From Ceratobasidium sp. AG-K (lineage: Eukaryota; Basidiomycota; Agaricomycetes; Cantharellales; Ceratobasidiaceae), in NCBI GenBank assembly GCA_037039685.1, contig JAWNGF010000001.1:5270001-5334000 (forward strand): a stretch of DNA of 64,000 bases, read 5' to 3'. Positions 23,101-34,121 of this stretch are shown in pieces. The notes below the pieces were generated by a model that saw only the letters and a program-made list of their open reading frames with translations, was not told the origin of the DNA and searched no databases. Made by a program: the position numbers and the translations under genes. Positions within the stretch are counted from its first letter, which is position 1. Every line of letters starts with the position of its first letter.

Positions 23101-24510
23101 TTTTGAAGGCCCTCAGCTATGCGTCGCCTAATTGGGAGGGATATTGACGTGGCGAGAACAGCTTCCATCTACGCAAAAAGCCTCTCAGTTTCAATTTGAG
23201 TGATCAAATGGCACCACACGCACCAGGACAAACATGTTTTCCGCGCCTACGATAACAATAACGATGGGTAGAATGCTCCTACAAGCCAATGTAAGATCGA
23301 GAATACTCCAAGGTGGTGAACATACCATGGTACCATCGTCACTCGAAATCCAGCGATAGCGCAAACGCTCACACTAGTGATCGTACTGGCAAGTATTTCA
23401 ATGATCCCAGTGAACGTTAACCCAAATCTTGAATGGACGCTGTCCATCCGGCGCATGGAGCCGGACAGCTGCACGAATACGATTATATAGACCACATATA
23501 AGCCTACCGAGACCCAGGGCGAGTAACTTCTAGATAAGGCTGCAAACTTGATGGAATATAAGATTCAGGCCCGGGAACTTCCACGGGACCGAGGTTACGT
23601 ACCTCGAGCGCAAGCAGTTTGGGCTGGTCGCCAGAAGGCACTACCTTGGCCCCGTCGGGGACAAGTGCCATGACGAGCCTGACCCAGGCATCATGGCCAG
23701 CATTGGAGTGACAATCGTCCTCTCGAAAAAGAAACGAGACGGACAGGAACTTGCTGGATTCAATGATTGATCCGTACCCGGCGTGGTCGGTCGTCAGTCG
23801 TCCAGCAAGAGCCATTTCTGCCGTAAGTGGAATGCCGCCCCGGGTGACATTGCTGTGGGCCTTGTTGAGGGAATTGTACAAGTAGGGCTCGGCGGCAATC
23901 AACTCGCCGTCGTCGTTCCAGTGTGCGGTTGGGCTAACAACAAGACACTTGTGGGATGGCGGCGTCGCCGGAGTCGTGTCGTCAAGCTGACGGACGCAAG
24001 GGAGCTCGGGTGTAAGGTGGCTCTCTAGTCTTGTCTGTAGGTCGAGAGTAGGCAGCAGAGTATGGGAGTTGAGTGCGCCAAAAGGGTCGGAAACGGTCGT
24101 TGGGATAAACAAGCGCTCGACGCGTACGGTATGCTCTGTGCCGCAACGGGCTCGAGTGGCAGCGTCGGTGCGTATGCGAAGAGCGTCATATCCCTGCCAG
24201 AAATCATGGAGATCATTGTGATGGAATGCATCGTTAGCAGAAGGCAGGAACAACGAATCAAGAATACGCGTGCTAAAGTGGGAGAGCGGCTGGTGCGAGA
24301 AATAAATCGCAAGAGCCGGATAAAACAGCGACGTAATCACGAATCCACAGATGAGGATAACGCGGATCTGGTGTGTCGCACAGTGGCTGCACATCACATT
24401 AATACATACTTATGATGCCACGAGTGGGTGCTTAACACGTACATGCCGAAGTCATAAAACAGCTGCGATACGGGTCGACGACGGAAGGGCCATTTTGATT
24501 CAATTTTCAT
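20115..24510 (-). CDS. SCP1: SREBP cleavage-activating protein (SCAP/Scp1)
   Basis: Polytopic ER sterol sensor that escorts the SREBP transcription factor to the Golgi when sterol (or oxygen) is low. I chose the ATG at 24510 (MKIESKWPFRRRPVSQLFYD), which matches the cytosolic start of animal SCAP; an in-frame ATG at 24669 is possible. Then a first TM (IRVILICGFVITSLFYPALA), a luminal loop with KCLVVSPTAHWNDDGEL, and a sterol-sensing domain: SVCAIAGFRVTMVPW, ILPIVIVIVGAENMFVLVEA, RIAEGLQKAG, IGYFSSGAIRQFCVFVIVVL, FFLAVLSIDMQRLELSD. The last exon (22625-20115, 836 codons) has another hydrophobic segment and WD40 repeats (DGRVVAAVSAEGVVLVWHD, HVVLVAYDDGTVVEWD). Stop 20115-20117. The domain order TM, SSD, WD40 is diagnostic. 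Confidence 0.9.
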
Positions 24511-24756
24511 GTGCGAGATGCGTTTTGTCAGGGCCGGTGATGGTCGAGGCAGAGGGGGGACGAGGTGGGGTGGAAAATGGAAAGTAAAGGCTGGCTTTGT
24601 ATCGAGGTAAAGTAGGCAAGTCAAGAGCAAAGAAACCGCCGGCTCGACTTCGGCATCACGTAACTCCATTACGGCGCTTCTGTCTTGACTTTCACTAAAT
24701 CCTGTTATTTTAGACTTTATAGAAGCTTAGATTCATTTCGGTCGTCCATAGTCACT

Positions 24757-24915
24757 ATGTCTACCATGGTAATCTACGTCCAACGAGATCTACAGCCTAT
24801 CTACCGAAAAGACTGGACCGTAACCTCCGCTGGAATCAACGTCCATCTCCTAGAATTCCCCGACCGCCCCATCCAAAGGCAAAGCAACAACGACGATCAT
24901 GCTGTTGTTGTCAGG
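24757..24915 (+). CDS. Possible coding exon of unknown protein
   Basis: An ATG at 24757 opens a 50-codon stretch (MSTMVIYVQRDLQPIYRKDW, INVHLLEFPDRP) that ends near a possible donor TCAG|GTTTGT. It looks protein-like, but I find no convincing downstream exon. It overlaps the minus-strand broken frame at 24897-25386, so at most one of the two is real. Low confidence. Confidence 0.2.
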
Positions 24916-25386
24916 TTTGTGCACCGACCATCCAAGCTCCCCCAGTCCATTGCGAGGACCCGTTGCGAACGCAACCAACCGGCATTAGGATAACCACGTA
25001 ATCCTCGCGTCCCGGCCGCCGAAGGATGGCGAGGCTGATCTGGCCATAAATCCACAATCAAGTCGGCGTTCTGGTATGGATTCAGGAACGACCACAATGG
25101 TACGCTATCACTGTCGTCTACGAGTCGCTCACGGTAGACCATGGCTCCTGCTCGAGCGCGAGCGTTCGTTTCAGGCCGCATGGATCGCTCCAAGACGCGC
25201 TGAACAAGTTCCGGGTGTTACTAACCCGGCATTCTTGGCAGTTGTACGGACAAAAGCGTTGTCTAGTTGCTGAGTCGCCAATGTTCCATCCACACTCTTT
25301 GGACCAAATGGTATCGTTCCGGTTGCCTCGTTCTCTGGGGAAGAGATGAGCGACAGCATCTGCTTATCTTCCTGAAGAGCATACAC
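24897..25386 (-). pseudogene. Frame-broken coding sequence of unknown family
   Basis: Two minus-strand frames abut. The upstream one (25386-25171) reads MYALQEDKQMLSLIS and TQQLDNAFVRTTAKNAG. The downstream one (25193-24897 and just above) reads ELVQRVLERSMRPETNARAR, VYRERLVDDSDSVPLWSFLN and PYQNADLIVDLWPDQPRHP. Both look like genuine protein, and one extra C in a CCC run near 25220 would account for the break. No gt-ag pair fits in the short gap. It could be a decayed gene or an assembly indel. The family is not recognised. Confidence 0.35.
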
Positions 25387-25399
25387 ACCATGTGACTCG

Positions 25400-26655
25400 A
25401 TAGCGTGAGTTGCTCATCGGCAGCTGACGCGGTTCATGGATACTCCCGGCGGATATAACTTATCTGGGTAATGCAGGTGATCGGGGCCTAACGCATATAT
25501 CGATAGGGAACTAATCAGCCCGAGTCAATGACCCTAAGCTCGCACCAGGTTACAACTAACCGAACGAATCCGTCCTTTGTCTATTATGCTAGTGAAGGTC
25601 ATCGAGGAATATCTCCCTTCTGAGCATACTCATGACGACAGTAACTAAAATAGCATCACGCAGAATAGGTCAGCTTGTTAGGCTTCACCAAGAGCATATA
25701 CATCGGGCGAGGTGTCGGCGGCGTTCCTCCCCGGTCGCTCGATACGGGATTGACTCATGTCGAGCTGCCCAGATGCTACCACTCCGTTCAGTGCCATGTG
25801 GTGGTCGGGCCCACCCTCATCCAACCTTGGAAGCTCAAAATACCGCGGATTATGGCAACAATCGTGACCATCAAATCGGCATGTGCGATGATTTCGACTC
25901 ATCATCAAGGTTCGCATCGTGGCTGTTCACAAGATGCGTGGCGTTCATGGCTTCCATCGCCGATCCGCCTCACATACGATTCACCACTTACCCCAGACCA
26001 CGATCAGGCACCAACATGTCATCTTTCTGGCAATAAACACCGAAACTGGCAACTTTCCTCCCATAGCCTTCACTCGGTACTTTGGATACGTTTGGAAAAT
26101 CCCGTTTGGTAATGTATTGGGACCATGTGGGTGATTGCTTTACCGGGATGGTTTCGTTTCAAACGAGGGTTCGTTGCAGAGCCGAAGCGGGGGAGGGCAT
26201 GGTACGGAATTGGTGAGCACCAGCGTTGATCTGTGAAACGCGCATATCGGTCTAAACGGGAGTAATTACTGAGCCCGAATAATATTTAGGTAAGAATGAG
26301 TCACGTAGAGACTTGGCGCATTGCACCTAGCCACGCCAACGGATGGAACGGGGGCTATGCTTTGCTTTGTAGTAGGTTGCAAGAGTCGAGAAGCCAGAGA
26401 TAGGAAATACACCGTATACACATGCAAACGATATGTGAATTAATTCCAGCAAAACACAGACCTTTGCCTAGTTTCGTAACTTGTTCGCCATTGAGTGCGA
26501 AGTACACTTTTGAGACGAAGCATTCAGACGTCTCGCGAGCGGAAACAATGCAATACTATAAACTCGTCCACAACAAGATTCACACACCACTACTTCGCCT
26601 AGTGCGTTCGAACTAAAAACACACCAACCTCACCCCGAAGAAGCTTTTCTCCTCA
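25400..26655. other. Gene-poor stretch with possible coding remnants
   Basis: About 1.25 kb. Overlapping ORFs of 134 and 145 codons on the plus strand (25632-26112) and 79 codons on the minus strand (25917-25678, ending SPDVYALGEA) share the same bases. A second minus-strand segment (about 26130-25990, FQTYPKYRVKAMGGKLPVSV) also reads like protein, but stops separate it from the first. No start, exon chain or family can be supported. It is probably decayed sequence. Confidence 0.3.
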
Positions 26656-28143
26656 CTAAGCATCCACAGGCGACGCTGCATCCTCTTCGTCCGGAGGAAG
26701 CCTCACTACACCTCTACCTCCGGCCCGAATCTCCTCTGCCAAGACGTAGACGCTACGCGCAACCGCGAACACCGAAATGATTCCAAGCGCGAACGCAGCC
26801 CACTTTACATACGACCTAGGCAATAGAAGTTAGCAAGTTATGAGGGATAGAAGTCGTCGCCTCCAGAAACGGAGGTTAGAAACTTGACACTCACTCCGTT
26901 TGCTCCGCGAATACAGCAAACACGCCCCATGTCACAGCTACGTTTCCAGGAATATTCCCTCCGGGGGTGAAGAAAGCGTGACCGTGGGCAGTTGCGACGA
27001 GAAGTGAACTGGGAGGTTCTTAGTGTAGGATCGAAAGGAGAGGCGCTGTGGACTCACAGGAGCCAGATGGCAGCAATCTGGGTTCCTACACCCGAGTAGA
27101 TCGCATTCGGGGCGAATGCGGAGAATGTCGAGACAGCGAATATGACTTGAGACGGATGAGTGTTGTCTGGGAATGCCAGCGTGATAGGAACTTACAGAGC
27201 GTCCAGCCGTCGTAAAGCGCAAACGGAAGCTAGATTAGTCAAGTCAGTGTCTCGGAGAAGCTCCATGCATGCCGTGGACTCACATAGACAAAGACTATCA
27301 TAAATGTTATGTCAGTTATTTCTCACACCAGACATCAGAGATTCATCACCTTCTTCACGCCAATTGAATCCGGACACCACACGGAACTCTTTCTATCGAT
27401 CAACGGTCCAATCAGTCACACGTTGCGGAGGGGCACCCCCGAGGTGGGACACACCTTGATCGTCAAGTACGCTTGGGCAGCCAAAAGAGCCACAATAATA
27501 GATACAAACCATGCAAAGACGTACCACCTGCGTACCCAGGCAGCAGTCCACACAATAGACGCCAGCATCAGAGCCGACCAGCGCCTACACATTGGTTAGT
27601 CCAGCAACCGGGTTAGACACATGCCGGGGTGGCTTACCAAGTGAGCCCCCGGATGATAATCTCCTTGCCGCGCTCAGTCCATTGGACAAACAGGATCGAG
27701 CCAGCAAAGAGCACATGGACGAGGAACAAGATCACGAATGCCCATGGGGCGGGAGTGAGGAGTGTGCTCCGTCCGATACCGAACCCATACCGTGGGTATG
27801 GCGTTGGATCAACATCTCTAGGATCCTTGTGGCCCAGGGTTAGTAGCAAGATGTAGAACTGTGTGATGTTCAGTTATATGTGCAGATTCTAGAACGGAAA
27901 ACTTGCGTTTTCGGCAGTGAACCATAAAAAGAACAGTGTGTTGAAGAGCTATATTAGCGCCTGGTAAGTCCTCCGATGAATGGGTGCGATAACGGCGGCC
28001 ACACCTGATACGTGAGATATTGTGACAAGTTCTAATGCGGTCGGTCAGTGGTTGGTATCAACCGCCATGCTACAGCAGCTCACCATCGTGCCTCGGTTGC
28101 GGTTAGAAGAGGCCAGCTGAGGTCCCTCCGTCATTAATGACAT
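26656..28143 (-). CDS. Polytopic membrane protein, possibly TspO-related
   Basis: A chain of about nine short exons. ATG 28141-28143: MSLMTEGPQLASSNRNRGTM, then small exons (NTLFFLWFTAEN; LLTLGHKDPRDVDPTPYPRY; PWAFVILFLVHVLFAGSILF followed by VQW; WSALMLASIVWTAAWVRRWY; FAWFVSIIVALLAAQAYL; LPFALYDGWTLYIFAVSTFS; TQIAAIWLLLVATAHGHAFF; NVAVTWGVFAVFAEQTE; VKWAAFALGIISVFAVARSV) and an acidic end, stop TAG 26656-26658. Six to seven membrane segments are likely. The LYDGWTLYIFAV segment followed by a W.VFAV segment resembles the tryptophan-rich TspO-like superfamily of larger size; this is a weak resemblance by eye. Function unknown. Confidence 0.6.
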
Positions 28144-28433
28144 GATGTCACTTCATCCGTAGGGTCATTAGTCATACATGGAACTGTGTGTCACCACCAC
28201 TTGCGCTTGGCACTCGAATGCACATTTCAACTCGTAAATTCATAAATCCAGATAGGCCGTGTATATAAATACATGAGATCCGATAGCACAGAACAAAAGA
28301 AAGGAAAACGTCAAGAGAAAGGCAGTGCGATGTACAGACTAGTGAAACATCAATGAATGGAATGCGGATTAGAGTGACCGAAATGCAGCGAGAAAGGGAT
28401 AACATAGATGATAGCGTAGATGCGCGGGCGCGT

Positions 28434-29395
28434 TTAGTTCTTGCACTTGACCGTCAAAGGGAGGGCGCGCCCGAAGCCAACAGCGGTCTTGAGATGATCC
28501 CAAATGCCACCTAGTGCGGGAGGTTGCTCGCCGGACACGAGGAAGTGAACACGGCCTCGAGTGGTGATCTTGATTCCATCACAGTCTGCAATAACCTTTT
28601 AGTATGAGGAAAGAACGCATCGTCATCACAAGCTTGCCTTTGGGGATCTCGTCGCAACACATGGGGCGGTCTGAATAAATCACTTCCATGGTACCGTCGC
28701 AGTCGACGTCGCCGCCACAGCCAACGGGCGCACTGGTCATTGTCACGCCTCTAAGCGAGGCAGCGAGGTTGGAGAAGGTCGCAAGGTGCTTAGAACGATA
28801 CATCTGTAGACAACCCCACATTAGTATTTGTCACCGACTGAAACAGCGGGGAGGAGACTGGACCAACAACCTGGGGACGAAAGAGGCAAACAAACCACTC
28901 ACAATTATGCCATGGAAGTCGGTTGGAAGGTAAACAGTAACAGTGCCCGTCTTCGATTCTGCTTGAAGGTCGAATCGCGAGTTTTCAGTGCGGGTCTGCA
29001 AGCATTCAGTTTGTCAGTATTTGGCCAGCTCGAAGCGAATAGATGACTTACCATCCTAATAGTAAGGTTACCGGTGGTGCTCGCCACGTCTATGTTAGGG
29101 CGGGCATCCCGAGCAAAGCTAGTGACGACAACGCGGGCGTCAATGGGGCCCTTTTCAGTGCGGAGCTTGATATTGTGGGCGGCGGGGTGACCTCCAGACT
29201 CGTCTGTCCATGAGCCGCGGGACCCGACTCGCCAAAGCCCAGCGATGGGCTTGGTATCGGTCTCAGCAAGCTGAATGCTCTTCTCCTCGTACATGGGCAC
29301 AGTAAGACCAGGGGGGGTGACCATCTGGGACTGGGACTGGGTCAGTAAGAGCTGGGCGAGTGACGGTAGGCGCTTACACCACGACGTTGAGCCAT
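28434..29395 (-). CDS. DUF7330-like protein, copy B
   Basis: ATG 29393-29395 (MAQRRG, donor GTAAGC), then MVTPPGLTVPMYEEKSIQLA, GLWRVGSRGSW, AHNIKLRTEKGPIDARVVVT, NIDVASTTGNLTIRM. After an intron comes the family block RFDLQAESKTGTVTVYLP followed by TDFHG, then MYRSKHLATFSNLAAS, CDGTMEVIYSDRPMCCDE, ITTRGRVHFLVSGEQPPA and a C-terminal VKCKN, stop TAA 28434-28436. It shares with copies A and C the order of a GLW-type strand, a block of D.A....G.I...V and the R.F.L.A....G.V...LP.DF.G core. The C-terminal half differs: a Cys-containing part replaces the basic tail of the others. Unknown function. Confidence 0.72.
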
Positions 29396-29936
29396 TGGGA
29401 GCGATGTAGTGGGTGATGCGATGAGGTTAACCGGGAATGGGAACTTTAAGCGGGTGGTGAACAATAGGACGAAAATCAGGGGGTTAATATATACTCGATG
29501 GGACACTTGACCAAATCAGAATGTGATCGCACGGAGCCCAATAATACCGCGGATGAACAGCGCCTCCGTCTCTATTGAGTGACCTGCCCCTTTAAAACGC
29601 CGGAGCCCTTCCAGGGTTCTTTGGCGCACATTGTTTGTCTCCGTTACAGCTGCGCAGTTCATAATTGCTTCTTTTGACAGCTTGTCGGTGACTTGATCAT
29701 GACTCGGACGGAGAAGAAGCACACCATAATACCCGAAGAACTTCGACGACAACCGATGCCGAGTCACCAATGGATATGGGTGTAGCCATCAAGCTCCGTC
29801 ATGACTGTTTCAGACAACCCTGCTTTGGTTGGCGCATACATCGCTCGGTTAGGACCAACTGATAGTAATTTCGTACATGGTATGCGCTATGATACAGTAA
29901 TGTGCTAAATAAAAGGTATAACGAACGAAACGAAGC
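29396..29936. other. Spacer between DUF7330-like copies B and C
   Basis: About 540 bp between the start of copy B and the stop of copy C, both on the minus strand. An 84-codon minus-strand ORF (29770-29516, MVTRHRLSSKFFGYYGVLLL) has no recognised homology and no exon context; I do not call it a gene. Confidence 0.4.
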
Positions 29937-30851
29937 TCAGTGTTTCATGAACATGCCCATGACCTTGGCGACCAACGGATTCGAATGCCACCGTGGCTCC
30001 CCACACACAATTATCCGAACCTCCCGCCCCGCTCTCACCTCGACTGCATCGCTTGCTCTCAGCGTTCCATCTCGCTCTACTGATAAATGCCTCATCCCCC
30101 TTGTCGTCACTAGCTCCGAGCCGCCCATCCGTTTGTTTCCATTCGAAGACAATCTCGAGCTCGAGTTTCGGTTCGACGATGGCTGTCTGTTGACCCAGTT
30201 TGTGGGCATTGTCGAGGTGCTTGCGCCGAGTCGCACAAGCCGAAATGCCCGCGCCGAAAATGCCGTCCGTTCCCCGTGTGTAATTGTACCGACAAAGTCT
30301 GGGGGTAGAATAATCGTTACACGTCCGGTGTCTGAGCTCGCTGTGAGCCGGAAACGGCGTCCCGCATCCCGACTCTTGAAACAAAAGTCAAACATGCGCC
30401 AAGTGGCTGTGCCTGCCGACATACCACACTGACTTGGATATTTCCATGTACACTTTGCACGTCCAGGTTCGCCCTATCATCTCCATGCCCAGCAATCTCT
30501 CGCCCTATAATCGCAAACGATGCCCGAACCTGTCCATACTCGGTCCTCAACTGCACATCTGTCGGCCCAACGTCTGTATCTCTATGGTCCCTCGATCCAT
30601 ACCCAGAGCCCGAGCGGGACCGATTCCCCGAGCGTGAATTTCGGCGTGAACGAACGGTTCCACGTGTGAACCGGGTATCGATAGACCAGGCGCCAATCAA
30701 GGGTGTGTGACCAGTTCGTTCAATCGTAAGCGGTCGTGGCGGTTGCATCTCTGCCTTTCGAGACTGGGAATCAACCGAGGCTCGTTTCAGTTGGGCAGGT
30801 GGGAGACGAGTAATGTCTTACGCTAGCACTACGGGTCGTCACGTAACTCAT
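29937..30851 (-). CDS. DUF7330-like protein, copy C
   Basis: ATG 30849-30851 (MSYVTTRSAS), donor GTAAGA. The next exon has MQPPRPLTIERTGHTPLIGA, an Arg/Ser-rich linker with short SRSGNRSRSG-like repetition, then TDVQLRTEYGQVRASFAIIG and ANLDVQSVHGNIQVS. After an intron comes the family core FRLTASSDTGRVTIILPPDF, then GTITHGERTAFSARA and VRAGREVRIIVCGEPRWHSN, stop TGA 29937-29939. Copies B and C lie head to tail, but their C-terminal halves have diverged, so any duplication is not recent. The end (VRIIVCGE....NPLVAKVMG) resembles copy A (VRVLVSDEG...NGLVAGVLV), so A and C look closer to each other than to B. Confidence 0.72.
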
Positions 30852-31539
30852 GTCGATATGTGGGTGGCCTGCACCTTCGGTAGCAACCTGCCAGCCACCG
30901 TCAATGTCGTCTGCGGGTCGAGCGGCTTGCCAGCCCCGGTTGGGACGTACGAATAAATACTGTCTTGACTGATAACGCCAACGCCCGGGTTTCTAGCCGC
31001 CACAATCAGTCGTCACTTGAAATGAGAAATCGTGAGGGAGGGGGAATGAAATAGAGGAATAATTGAACGTCGGCTCAGACTCGGCGGCGTATTTATGCGC
31101 GCTGCTAGCAAAATGTGATAGACAGCTGTTTCAAGTGACGAGGCGCAAGAGGGGGGGCGCTCCTTTGTCCTCGCGAAATGAATTTCGTGAGGGAGGTGGC
31201 CATACCAGGCAAGTCTTGACCGATCGATTGCGTAGCGCCGCCGTATTCTCCCGCGCTCCAGAGCACAGCACGTGGGATAAACACAGAGCGCTGGGCGGGA
31301 CATGCCTATCGCATCCACGTGTTTCAGCTGCGAGGTCAGGTGGATGCGGAGCGTTCATGAGCAAGGAATGGGCAAGATCCAGGATTGTATTTGATTGCAA
31401 TCCCGAATAGCATTCCAGATCACCACACCTTTGACCGTTTGGCAGATCCCGGTCGGGAGCGAGGGCCACCGAGGGTGATCATCGAGCTTAAGCGCTCCCG
31501 TGGCGGTGCAAAGTTTGACTAGTCCCACGCTTATCCACC
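30852..31539. other. Intergenic region with no supported gene
   Basis: About 690 bp between the divergent starts of copy C and PDX1. ORFs at 31063-31410 (+) and 31469-31131 (-) overlap each other and lack motifs. It holds both promoters. Confidence 0.45.
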
Positions 31540-32627
31540 ATGCTCCGGGGAGTCTTCCACACCAGGGGTAAGCATAAAGTACAAATAGTGCATTTTTCTT
31601 ATCACGTTACAGCCCTTCATGCATCTGCGCGCCGGGCGGCCGTGTCCAACTTTTTGTTTCCGGCCATGTCGCCGACAATGACCGAGGGCGGGATAGCCTC
31701 ATGGAAGAAAAAGGAGGGCGAGGCATTTTCGGCGGGAGACATCCTACTTGAAATTGTACGTATGTGCGAATGTGTTAACGCGTCGTTATTAATAATCGGG
31801 TAGGAAACAGACAAGGCGACGATGGACGTCGAGGCTCAGGACGATGGTGTGTTGGGGAGAATCCTGGTGGGTGCCTAGATCACATTTGTAGTGCGTATTC
31901 CAAATGGGCTCCAGGTTCAAGACGGCTCCAAAAATGTCTCTGTTGGGACACTCATTGCCCTGCTCGCCGAAGAAGGCGACGACATATCCAACCTCCAACC
32001 CCCTGCCGAATCCGAATCTAGGCCCTCGCCCCCAAAGAAGGAAGAGCAATCCACGAGTGCATCCTCTGCCGCGACTGCCCCAACCTCTCAGGCATCCCCC
32101 TCTGCCCCGGAATCATCAGCGTCCCACGCTGCACACCATGATTTCCCCAAGGGACCAATATTCCCCTCTGTCATGCGTCTACTGGCCACACACCATGTCT
32201 CGTCCAAAGACGCCAAGAAGATCAAGGGCACTGGTATTCGCGGAATGTTGACCAAGGGGGATGTACTCGCTCATTTGGGACTTGCGAGCACCCCGACAGG
32301 AACATTCAAGGTTACCCAGCCCAAGGACTCACCTGCAGCAGCGAGCGCCAAGCCCGAGGCCAAAAAGGTGAGTTGTTTAGTGTATGCGGGTTAGGGTGCG
32401 ACTGAATTTGTATCCAGGTCGATATTGACGCGCCGACGCTAAGGAGGCTCATTATCGAGGGTATGGCGGCCAGGGCAGATAGGTCAAGGGCAGCACCCAA
32501 GGCGGCACCCGCGACGTTTGACTCGATCATCGCGGACTATTTGCCACCCAAGCCAGCTGGTGTCAAGCTCCCTGTCCTTCCACCTGCGGCACCAGCGCGA
32601 CACGGGTACTTTGATGGGCTGTTGTAG
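31540..32627 (+). CDS. PDX1: Pyruvate dehydrogenase E3-binding protein (protein X)
   Basis: Tethers dihydrolipoamide dehydrogenase (E3) to the E2 core of the mitochondrial pyruvate dehydrogenase complex. ATG 31540: [10 protein letters not shown], then [20 protein letters not shown], a classic lipoyl domain, with the lipoylated lysine in [15 protein letters not shown] just after an intron (31756-31802). An Ala/Pro/Ser linker follows, then a peripheral subunit-binding domain ([38 protein letters not shown]). The end is [18 protein letters not shown] and HGYFDGLL, stop TAG 32625-32627. There is no acyltransferase catalytic domain, which separates it from E2 and matches fungal Pdx1. It is convergent with RAD1, the stops being 61 bp apart. 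Confidence 0.92.
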
Positions 32628-32688
32628 ACATGTGTCTATTATTCAGGTTGTGTGGTATAGACATTGGGTTCATGTGAAACTACAGACG

Positions 32689-34121
32689 TCAAGCCTCGTC
32701 CACGAGCGCGAGACACTGTTCGGTATTGTTAGCCGAGCGATTTCAAGTTTACATATTCGTACCTTGAATTCGATCAAGGCCCCTTGGCTCGCCGGCATCA
32801 TAAACTGCAAGCTTAGCAATCCATCACTATCAATTCTTAGCGAAACCTTGAGCGAGCTCTGGAGCGCTCGGAGCGCACGGGCAATGTGGCTGAATCGATA
32901 GCTGTCCGGGCATCAAAGCGTTACATCAATCCGCTTCGCGAAAAACTCACTTGAACGATACTCGCTCTACACATTCGAATACTTCGAGCACCTCACGATC
33001 ATTGGGGTAGTCCATCTGTTGGAATTACATGCCTGTTGGAAGGGCAAAATGAGGGTGATTGCGTACCTCAGTACTGCCAAATGACCCGATAGCATGTATG
33101 CGGAGTGATGGCTGGCGTTTGCCGGCTGCGACAGGTGTGCAGATGATCGAGAGCGTGTCGCAGGATGGGTCAATTTCGGACAAGGCTTCCCGAAGCCAAG
33201 AGGACTGTGGAGTACTTGAGTGAATGTGTCAACTGAGGGGGAGTGAATTGACCTTCATGATAAGTTTGACAACTCTATGCGCGCTATGAGTATCATGCCT
33301 TTGGGAACGCTTGATGCTTACTTTTCCTCATCGTCAAATGGTAGTTCGAGGTTGGGCTCTGCCTCTAGTGTGGTTACTTCACATGTCGTCTTGGGACCAT
33401 TCGCATCCTCGGCCCTGCCGGATGTTAGTCGTACTTTGTCCGTCAAATGGAACCGACCCACAAAAGCAAAGTCAAAGGATAACCCTCGCCTTGATAGCTG
33501 AGCCTCAATGCTGTTGCCTTGCTCGATGTGAAATAATTCTCTAGCCTATTCGCGTTTAAGTCTACCCAGTCCTTTCCTTTAGTGGCTTTGCCGCGGGGTT
33601 TTTGTTCGACAGCTGCTCCGCCCTTGGCAAGCAGCGTTCCACCAGCTGTACCGAATATATTCAAACATTCGAGTAAAACGTCGAGCTGAACTTCGAATAC
33701 TACTGCCGGGGGCTGCGACTCTGATGCCTGGGACGAGGCAGGTTGGTCGGGTGGGTTGAAAACATAACTGGAGAAGAGAGTGTACGGAATGTAGGCATTA
33801 GCTGGTCCAAGGCCCTGGGTCAGTGAGAGCTCAAGTTGGTAAAGTGGCAAAGTGGCTTGGCATACCAATGAGTGACCGAGCTTCCTCGACCGTAACAGTG
33901 AGACCCGCTTCCGAGATAGCAATTGTCGCGCGCTATATGGCGTATAGAAGGTTGACCCAGTGTTGAAATGCAGGACGTACGTTGACAAAGGCGACGCCAC
34001 GGATCATGCTTGCAAGTTGGCGAACATCGTTGACCGAAGCTTGGAGGACCTAGACACATGGTTAGAGTCGAGACCACCTAAGGTTTATGCAACTTGCTTC
34101 TGGAGGGGCTTGTTGTGACAT
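32689..34121 (-). CDS. RAD1: Checkpoint clamp subunit Rad1 (9-1-1 complex)
   Basis: PCNA-like subunit of the Rad9-Rad1-Hus1 DNA-damage clamp. ATG 34119-34121 (MSQQAPPEAS), then VLQASVNDVRQLASMIRGV, ATIAISEAGLTVTVEEARSL, ANAYIPYTLFSSYVF, VVFEVQLDVLLECLNIFGTA, TALRLSYQGEGYPLTLLL, KTTCEVTTLEAEPNLELPF, IMKSSWLREALSEIDPS and YRFSHIARALRALQSSLKVS, ending in a short exon with LALVDEA and TGA (32689-32691). ANAYI, LL.CLNIFG, TAL...YQG.GYPL and IMKS.WL.EAL.E.D correspond to the human RAD1 order. The C-terminus is shorter than in animals. It is divergent from the HECT ligase gene. Confidence 0.9.

Noticed and set aside
29516..29770. An 84-codon ORF between DUF7330-like copies B and C
   Set aside because: No homology, no exon context, and the length is expected by chance in this composition.
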